Assembly: GCA_001414345.1 (NCBI GenBank)
Contig: LLCB01000640.1
Location: forward strand, 1-14,775
DNA from: Hymenoscyphus infarciens
Lineage: Eukaryota; Ascomycota; Leotiomycetes; Helotiales; Helotiaceae
Length of the DNA: 14,775 bases
Direction: 5' to 3'
Under the pieces are notes generated by a model, which made no database searches, was not told where the DNA came from, and worked only from the letters and a program-made list of their open reading frames with translations. The stretch's first letter is position 1. Each line of letters begins with the position of its first letter. A program made the translations under genes and the position numbers. Shown here piece by piece: positions 8,257-14,775 of this stretch.

Positions 8257-10214
8257 AAGATATTATATAGATACGCGAGTAGCTAGTAGATTATACGAGA
8301 ATAATCTCTTAGAGTATATAAGATTATAGTTAGATAAGTATATAAGAAGAGTAGAGAAGCGAGATAGAGTACCTTAGGTATTAAGATACGAAAAGAAGAT
8401 ACGTATATTAAAGTTAGAATTTTATTTTCTATTCTATTAAGAATATATAAGTAGTAGTTAGACTTTTGAAAAGAGGTTGAAATAATAGAGAAAGTAAGAA
8501 GTTAAGATTAGACAGGAATAGTACTAAATCTTAAGTTTATCTCTTATATACTTTTCTTATCTTATTAGCTTACCTAGAACTAGCGGAAGAGAAGAATAAT
8601 AAGTATATATAAGATACTTATTACTAGAATACTAATTCCTTAGATTTCTTAGGTTTTCTTTATTAAAGCGAAGGCTAGAACTTTACTAGTCTTTTAAGTT
8701 AGAATCTTTAAGTTTTATTATTTCATAAAAAGGTTTAAGATATTAAGTCTTAGTATTAGAGTAATAAGTTATTAAGTTAGTAGTTTTAGTCTTCTAGCTA
8801 TATTAGGTTTACTTTTAATAATACTAGGTTAAAAGGCTTTATAGACAAATATACTAGTAAGTATAGTAATTAATAATAGAATAGTCTTAACTTTTATAGT
8901 AGCTTAAGAGTTAGTATATAAACTATAGTTATAAATCACTTATAAGCTATAGAAGGACCTAGGATTTTAGAGTCGGTTTAGTATATATAATTAAGGCTAT
9001 TGATTTGCTTTCTTTACTTAGACTAATATTAGTTTACTTACTTAGTAAGTTAGCTCGAATATTCTTAATCTAATCTCTATAACCGTCGAATAGTAGATTA
9101 CTAGATATAGAAGAGTTAACTTAGCTACTTATTAGTATAAACGCTATATAGAAAACTTAGCTTAGGTTATTAGAGAGAGAGATTTTTACCTTTATATCTA
9201 GCTACTTACTCGTCTTAGAGTTAGGTTTAGGCTTTAGATATAGTTATTTCTATTATTTTACTACGTCTATAAGCTTAGCTTAGTAGTTATATCTTCTAAG
9301 AGCGCGGAGATTATTAGTAGATTTATAAGATATATTAGCTTTATATTTAAGATTCTCGCTTATAGTAGATAAGAGAGTAAAAGTATTAGAAATCTATTCT
9401 AGTATACTTTTTCTCTTTATTATAGAATTTACTTATTAGATAAATAGTAGCTTTAAGTATTAGATCGTAGTAGATTTAACTAGAATGTATTATAAGAAAC
9501 TAGGTAGTAGTATTTTAGCTTTCCTCGTCTTAGTTAGTCTAGTACTTCGAAGAGAATAGACTACTTCTCTTAATTAGAAGAGAAGAGAATAGACTAATTT
9601 CATTTATAGACTAGGCTAAATTAAGTAGAAGAGATACTAAATTAGAATAGAAGAGATAAGAAAAACTAAAAGAGAGAGCTAGATAAGAAGAGAGACTAGA
9701 GAGAATAGAATAGAATAGAAAGAAATAAAAGTATAAAGTAAGTAAAAAGTATTAAGAGTCTATTTAGTTTCTATATAACTTATTATAAATATATCTAATT
9801 TATATATAAGTATATAGTCTAAAGATACTTATATAGTTTATAGTAGATTCTAGATTCTTTATTAATATATTTACTTACTATTTAGCTTATTATATATATA
9901 TATATATTATAAAAAAAAATTATATACTAGTAGAATAGCTTTATACTAGCTATACTATCTATAATAAGTATATTATAATAAGTATATTAAGTAGACTAGG
10001 TATACTAAGTATACTAGTTATACTAGTACTAAGTTAGCTATCTCTTTAGTACGACGCTAAGACTAACTCGCTATCTAACTCTTAGAAGTATACGATTATA
10101 TAACTAGCCTCTTATCTATTTATATACTACCTAGCTCTATAAAACTATAATATATTAAAAAAGTAAGCGATGAATTAAGCGATTAAGCTAAAGCTTACTT
10201 TCTAGAATATCTCT

Positions 10215-10266
10215 TATATAAGTAGAGTATATAAGTAGAGTATATAAGTAGAGTATATAAGTAGAT
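10215..10266. repeat. Four tandem copies of a 13-bp unit
   Basis: TATATAAGTAGAG is repeated four times without gaps; only the last base of the final copy differs. It sits within the RIP block. Confidence 0.9.
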
Positions 10267-10412
10267 AGATAGTAGAGAGTAGATAAGTAGATAGATATAT
10301 TTAAAATAGTAGTATAAACTTAAACTATTAGTATATCTAGTATACTTAGTATATTTAATATAGCTAGTATAAAGTATAATAGCTATTATCTCTATTATAA
10401 CTAGTAGTATAA

Positions 10413-10439
10413 TAGTATACTTAAGACTTAAGTATACTA
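10413..10439. repeat. 27-bp palindrome with one-base centre
   Basis: Thirteen bases on each side of position 10426 are perfectly complementary (left arm TAGTATACTTAAG). It overlaps the start of the second copy of the 37-bp direct repeat. Confidence 0.9.
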
Positions 10440-11060
10440 AGTAGACTAGATATATTAAGTATACTATTATTATATCTAATATATAAAAGAATTTCGTAAT
10501 ATATATTAGTATATATAATTATAGAAAGTCTTAACTTAGTAGAGTTTTAAGAATATATATATATATATATATATAAAAGTTAAAGATTAAGATATTAAAA
10601 GAGTCTATTATTTAATTTAAATAGTATATATCTTATTATATATATTTAAATAAAGTATAAATAAAAGTATATACTATAATATATATAAGCTAAATAGGCT
10701 CTAAAATAAGTAAAAAGTAAAAAGTAGTAAAAAGTACTAATATTATATACTTTTCTTAGATTATACTACTTTTACTAAATCTACTAATAATATTATAAAT
10801 AATATATTTAAAGCTAGTATATACTCTACCTAGTCTCTCTTATAAGCTAGGAAAGGCTACTCTAATACCTTAGATAGAAAAGAATAGATAGAATAACTTT
10901 TAGAATAGAATCGGAGTAGCTAAGAGAAGTAATATATTAGAATAGAAGAAGACGAGATAGTCTTAAAATAGAGATAGAAGAGAGAAGAATCGTCGAGATA
11001 GAATAGAATAATAGATTAGAAGAAGAAACCTAAAACACTATTCAGCATTTTTATAGAACT

Positions 11061-12950
11061 ATCTAATAGAGACTAGAAATGCGTTGGTTTCTAGCTAGTA
11101 AGTTTTATACTAGCGAGCTTATTAGCTAGAATTACTTTGCAATTCTTATTTTTATATAGTGTCTAGTTTATTATATAGATAAAGTCTACTTAATTTTACG
11201 TTCCTTCAACTACGGTACTAAAATAAGTGTAGTAGTCTAAGAGAGATATAGAGAGAACGTGGGTGGTTGTGAAGATGTAGCTGGGAATGAGCTTATAACC
11301 TTATTAGTAGCTTATCTAATAAAGAAAAGTTAGAGAAGAAGAGAGAGAGTAATATTCGACCCGATTATCAGAGAAAGCTAACCACTGCGATTCAGAAGGT
11401 TTCCACTCTAGATAGCCAATGTACTGTTTCTAAGTTACTTTTCTTATCTTGGTATTAAAGTAACTTTGGAGGCAAAATGTGTTCATTGTTATCAAAATGG
11501 TTGAAGACACGTGATCTAGACTTTGCCTAAAAAGAAAATCCTTGGCACCTTCCTTTATACAACTTCTTAACACCTCTACGCCCTTTCAACCTCCTTCCAG
11601 AAATATTATGCACCACTGCCCACGTTTCACATGTTGATACCTCGGCCCCTCTTCACTGTTCATCTTACTACCATTTACCCGATTTGCCAGCCGCGTGTCC
11701 TGCCCTACAAAGATACTGTCTTGCCCAATTCATCTGCAGTATCACGCATCGGAAGGACCCTCCCTCTCGAAATCGATCAGGAAGATTTTATATCTGATGA
11801 ATTATATACCCCGCAACGATTTATTCTATGCAGGTGCGCTTCTGTCGTGCGTCGAGTTTGCAATTGTATCTTACAATCATTTTTTTTTGAGCACTTTCCT
11901 CTTTCGTGGACAACTTACTATCAATATCAATTGCGAGGATTTTTCTTTTGTAATAAAAGTCTGCGAACTATTCTGTCTTTCGTTGAATCTTCTTAATATC
12001 GAGGTAGCTTTCAAGTCATACCGATAAAGCAAAGTTGCTTCCCTCCTTCGTCACGAACTCAATAGGGGGACTTTTTACCCCTCAAATCGGGCACAAGTAC
12101 GACCCATGCAAATGCAAGTGTGATGTTGCACCCACCAATCCACAAAGCCCGTGGTTGTCCAGTTGTAGTGCTGGTCCCTGGATTTGAGGGGTCCTTGATA
12201 CAAGGGTTCTCAGCTTCGGCAAGGCAGAGAAGAGCGTCGACTGCCGTGTGTATCACACCACACCGGTAGTGTCACACCCTTTCGTGTCTGTCTCAAGTGC
12301 AAATTGGAGGTCTATGAAGGGTTAGTTATTGACCTTCTGATTCAAGAAGTTGGTTTTTGTTTTGTTTGGTCTGTTTTCCGCGGATATAATTTTGGGCGAC
12401 CACGTAAAATATACCGCAGCACGAACAAAGATGCCACCATTTCCAAACCCATTCTCTCATTCCTAGCAAATCATGGAGATTCTCTCAAATCACTTTCAAG
12501 GCATTATCGTCCGCGCTCAAACGTACTTAACTACTCATTTCCATTTGTCAATTTCCATACCTGAGGTCCTGCTGACTGGATAATCCCAAATTTATCCACA
12601 GCAGTGCCGTCAGAAGCAGTCACTTAATCAGGACACCGCGGGTGTTTGTGAACTTCAAAGTTGAAGTTGCGAACCTTCTCCATGAGGAACTTTGAGGAAT
12701 TGGTGCAGAAATATTAGGAGAATCTACTCGTTGGTTCAGACAGTGTTGTTCCAAGAAGTATTTTGGTTGGTCCAACAATGCCATTCGTGGAGGTGTTTCC
12801 TGAAAGGGAGTGGATATCACAAGACTGTTTTATGGCGGGCTTGGGGTCTATTTTATTGCAATTATCAGAGCTTTGATGTTGCATAGTTCCTCGGTACAGA
12901 TGGGTATTAAAATGAGGGCATGTGGAGGAAAAAGAGCTCACAGCGAGGAA
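11061..12950. other. Gene-free transition and island of normal composition
   Basis: Composition returns to normal between about 11,060 and 11,400. Beyond that, CpA and TpG are common again. Competing frames of 121 and 110 codons between 11631 and 12027, and others of 65-86 codons further right, lack domains, credible splice structure or signal peptides and were not called. A 12-bp inverted repeat frames 12077-12192, and an 18-bp inverted repeat with a 2-nt loop lies at 12651-12668. The right end should include the distal promoter of the HsbA-like gene. Confidence 0.55.
12077..12192. repeat. 116-bp segment bounded by 12-bp perfect inverted repeats
   Basis: ACCCCTCAAATC at 12077-12088 is exactly complementary to GATTTGAGGGGT at 12181-12192. 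The ends do not show a target-site duplication, so a MITE origin is only a possibility. Confidence 0.65.
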
Positions 12951-12956
12951 CAGGAG

Positions 12957-12965
12957 TATAAAAAA
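12957..12965 (+). promoter_or_regulatory. TATA box of the HsbA-like gene
   Basis: TATAAAAAA lies about 130 bp before the ATG at 13089, in otherwise non-AT-rich DNA. A C/A-rich leader follows, ending CCGCCAAAATGC around the start codon, a good fungal initiation context. This supports an efficiently transcribed, regulated gene. Confidence 0.7.
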
Positions 12966-13088
12966 CCTCAGGTTTCCCGCTGCTGAACCAACTCTGCAGC
13001 TCAAATCTCCAAGGTCAACAATTCCAACCTCATCCTATCCCATCTCAGCCCTAAAATCCTCCAACTCATCAACCCACCATCCGCCAAA

Positions 13089-13723
13089 ATGCTTCTCCTC
13101 AAGACAATCTTTACCCTCCTCCTCACTACTTCCTCGGTCCTTGCCCTCCCCACCACAGTCGAAGTCCAACATGAAAAACGCACTGCCGCAGGTCTCCTCA
13201 CAAACATCGCAGCAATAAGCACAGACGTAGCCTCCCTGACAGTCAGCGCAAAAGCCTACACGGGTACCCTCCTTCAATCGTTGGCCTTAGGCATCGCAGT
13301 AAGCACCTTGCAAACAAATATTAAGACCGCGACGACGACGACCACCGGTTCAGTGACTTTCACTACGACCGAGACGGCGAGCATTGTGTCTGCGGTCGGG
13401 GTGTTGACACCTAAGATTGTTGCGTTGGTTGGGGAGTTGAATGCCAAGGCAAGTTCTCTTTCATGTTCAAATTTCGTTCAAATTTGAAGTTGAGAGGGAG
13501 ACTGGAAAGACGAGACTAATAAACTTGATAGGCAACAATTATCGAGACAGCGGGGTTCAACTCCGTAGTAGCCAGTGCTCTCCTCTCTGTAGCAAGTGAC
13601 ACTGACGCGCTCTTCCTTGCTATCGAAGGAAAAGTTGCTACTGCTGCTGATTCGGCTACGCTTTCTGCTAATCAGGCGAGTGTTGATGCTGCTTTTGCTT
13701 CTGCCCAGGTTATCTTTGCTTAA
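13089..13723 (+). CDS. Secreted HsbA-like cell-surface protein, 2 exons with a probable GC-AG intron
   Basis: The protein resembles the HsbA family (hydrophobic surface binding protein A / fungal galactomannoprotein). In Aspergillus, HsbA adsorbs to hydrophobic surfaces and can recruit cutinase. Exons are 13089-13448 and 13532-13723, giving 183 aa, normal for the family. Residues 1-19 or so form a signal peptide (MLLLKTIFTLLLTTSSVLA). Lys30-Arg31 is a Kex2-type dibasic site. The rest is Ala/Ser/Thr/Val-rich and helical, with no cysteine in the spliced protein. The intron (83 nt) begins GCAAGT after AAG and ends GATAG. This is the only choice found that joins NAK to ATIIETAGFNS in frame; the nearby GT donor at 13453 leads to an early stop. 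Without splicing the protein would end after 132 aa with a non-family tail. There is no C-terminal GPI signal. The family call rests on overall pattern, without an alignment. Confidence 0.8.
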
Positions 13724-14080
13724 ATAGTGAGTTGGAATGAGAGTTGGGAATGCGAGAGAGGAAAGGTGCTGAGAGATGGGGATGGAGATAAGTAAGGGAA
13801 GGGAATTGAAAGAGCGAGATGAGATAGTGTGAGGGTAGGGGTATAGATTGTTGATGAGGAAATGAATGAGAACTACTTTATAAGTCAGGCCCATCTCACT
13901 CAACTCAAGCAATCTTTAGACTGGACGGTCACAAATTAATCCACATCTCAAGTCTGGGTTGCGGTATAGTTCCACGTGATACTTGAAGTTTCGAGTAATC
14001 CACGAGTAATCCACGAGTAAGTTACCAGTAAGCCAGTTTCAACTTTGGGGGCCCATAGACGGATTTCAAGTGAGCTATCA
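13724..14080. other. 3' flank of the HsbA-like gene
   Basis: A purine-rich stretch follows the stop codon, probably 3' UTR. A minus-strand frame across 13478-13912 is antisense to the gene's intron and second exon and was not called. A CACGTG E-box lies at 13973-13978. The AT-rich block begins after about 14,080. Confidence 0.5.
13992..14035 (+). repeat. Four tandem copies of an 11-bp unit
   Basis: CGAGTAATCCA occurs twice exactly at 13992-14002 and 14003-14013. It is followed by CGAGTAAGTTA and CCAGTAAGCCA at 14014-14035. The array marks the border between the HsbA-like gene island and the right AT-rich block. Confidence 0.85.
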
Positions 14081-14775
14081 ATTGACTAAAAGAATAAATA
14101 CAAGGTCAAGAGTTGTTCTATATGATTATATTTATCTATTTTATATTACAACTTTGTTATTTTAATATAACATACTTTAAATCTATTATTAATCAATCTC
14201 TATACTCTATTTAACTAATTAGTATATTCTCAACTATCTAGATTCTTTATATAAAAATGATTACTAAATATTACTTAAATAAGTATATAGTTATAGTATT
14301 CTAAATCTATAAAAGTCTAAAAACAACGTAATCGCAAATAGCAAATCGTAAATCGTAAAATATTACTTTTTATAAGTAAAAAAGAGAATAATTGAATTCT
14401 CTCTCTCTCTTCCTCTCTTCTCTCTCTCTCTATATTAAGACTAGATAGTCTTAACTATAGTAACTAACTAATTAAAGAATAGAGAGAGATAATAAGTCCT
14501 ACGTATATAGTAGTAATAGCGCTCTCTCGCTATCGTCTCCTTACTCTTATTATAAGAGGTTATATACGTATAGGGTAGACTATAGAGTAGGCTACAGGGT
14601 AGGTCAGAAGTACGTAAGTTGAATCGGCACAGGGTAGGTCAGGTGATCGCTAAATCACGTTTCTAAGGAGTCGAAGTATAAGTATAAAAGACTTAGTGAA
14701 TTTTGACTTTTTTGACTTTGGTTTCTAACTAAAAGATAGAAGAGAGCTATATATACTTCTAGAGTAAATACTAGA
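14080..14775. mobile_element. Right AT-rich block, partly RIP-like, continuing past the window
   Basis: The DNA turns AT-rich again with no reading frames. From about 14,360 CpA and TpG become scarce, as in the larger block, while CpG persists; before that they are only moderately reduced. It contains a (CT)n-rich tract at about 14399-14431 and a four-copy 7-bp repeat at 14333-14360. A 14-bp direct repeat (ACAGGGTAGGTCAG) lies at 14594-14607 and 14629-14642. No element type could be recognised. Confidence 0.65.
14333..14360 (+). repeat. Four-copy 7-bp repeat showing a CpA to TpA change
   Basis: Units are CGCAAAT, AGCAAAT, CGTAAAT and CGTAAAA. The main difference between the first two and last two copies is GCAAA against GTAAA, a CpA to TpA transition. 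Confidence 0.8.

Larger units (their letters stand above)
9980..10466 (+). repeat. 37-bp direct repeat pair, 450 bp apart, differing only by transitions
   Basis: Positions 9980-10016 and 10430-10466 match at 34 of 37 bases. The three differences are T/C, G/A and C/T. This is the pattern expected if two copies of one sequence were mutated independently by RIP. Confidence 0.75.
9755..10702. repeat. 23-bp inverted repeat pair bounding about 950 bp
   Basis: Positions 9755-9777 match the reverse complement of 10680-10702 at 20 of 23 bases, two of the three differences being transitions. They could be terminal inverted repeats of a decayed element. The AT-rich composition raises the chance of accidental matches. 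Confidence 0.45.
7345..11060. mobile_element. AT-rich block of RIP-degraded repeat relics, no intact gene
   Basis: About 3.7 kb is composed largely of TA, AG and CT steps. CpA and TpG are nearly missing: for example 8281-8400 and 10201-10320 contain none on either strand. CpG steps remain scattered. Stop codons are so dense that no long frame survives. Selective loss of CpA/TpG with gain of TpA is the signature of repeat-induced point mutation, which acts on duplicated DNA, so the block is inferred to be old transposon copies. No transposase, reverse transcriptase or LTR could be recognised. Surviving repeat structure includes direct copies at 9980-10016 and 10430-10466, an inverted pair at 9755-9777 and 10680-10702, and a long palindrome at 10413-10439. 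Edges are gradual and approximate. Confidence 0.85.

Noticed and set aside
10201..10266. CRISPR-like array
   Set aside because: The 13-bp units are directly tandem with no spacers, and the host is a fungus.
7345..11060. Mitochondrial DNA insertion or AT-rich centromere
   Set aside because: No mitochondrial gene or tRNA is visible, and the selective CpA/TpG loss fits RIP better than simple AT-richness. A centromeric role cannot be judged from one window.
11631..12027. Frames of 121 and 110 codons in the island
   Set aside because: They overlap in two frames with equal claim, and no domain or credible start context was seen. A decayed gene cannot be excluded.
13478..13912. Minus-strand 144-codon frame
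   Set aside because: It is antisense to the intron and second exon of the HsbA-like gene and has no domain.
7281..14642. One large element bounded by CTGACCTA and its inverse
   Set aside because: Only 8 bp match, the spacing is over 7 kb, and normal gene-bearing DNA lies between.

Overview
This is a stretch of nuclear genome from a filamentous ascomycete (Pezizomycotina). Three things point there. The genes carry short introns of about 50-85 nt with fungal splice signals. The proteins resemble filamentous-fungal families. Most of the right half shows the footprint of repeat-induced point mutation (RIP). A more exact placement, for example Leotiomycetes, would be a guess.

The left half (1 to about 7,100) is ordinary gene-bearing DNA. 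A two-domain sulfurtransferase of the MST/Tum1 type (603-1739, minus, one intron) is divergent from a four-exon APC11 RING-H2 subunit of the anaphase-promoting complex (2210-2713, plus), with a shared promoter of about 470 bp. APC11 converges on an ER-lumenal FKBP-type prolyl isomerase with a signal peptide and a C-terminal HNEL (3271-3980, minus, two introns). After about 1.7 kb of gene-free DNA rich in short repeats comes a small Ser/Arg/His/Lys-rich protein of unknown function (5653-6084, plus). It has a TATA-type promoter next to a (GGTA)7 microsatellite and probably a 57-nt intron. These genes are housekeeping or unknown and do not form one pathway.

From about 6,950 the DNA changes character: a G-rich GGGAT-type array, a 90-bp inverted-repeat hairpin, then about 3.7 kb (roughly 7,345-11,060) of extremely TA-rich sequence. 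CpA and TpG are almost absent there, CpG survives, and there are no usable reading frames. This is the classic appearance of transposon relics destroyed by RIP. The relic family could not be recognised, but internal direct and inverted repeats remain. A second AT-rich block starts near 14,080 and runs off the right edge.

Between the two AT-rich blocks is an island of normal composition (about 11,400-14,050). Its only convincing gene is a small secreted HsbA-like (hydrophobic surface binding protein A) cell-surface protein (13089-13723, plus) with a TATA box, a Kex2-like site and a probable GC-AG intron. Small secreted proteins embedded in RIP-affected DNA are typical of the fast-evolving compartment of two-speed fungal genomes.

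No tRNA, rRNA, CRISPR array, intact transposase or obviously new multi-gene system was found. The observations most worth following up are the GC-AG intron and AT-rich setting of the HsbA-like gene, the RIP block and its internal repeats, the 90-bp hairpin beside the G-rich array, and the dual start of the sulfurtransferase.
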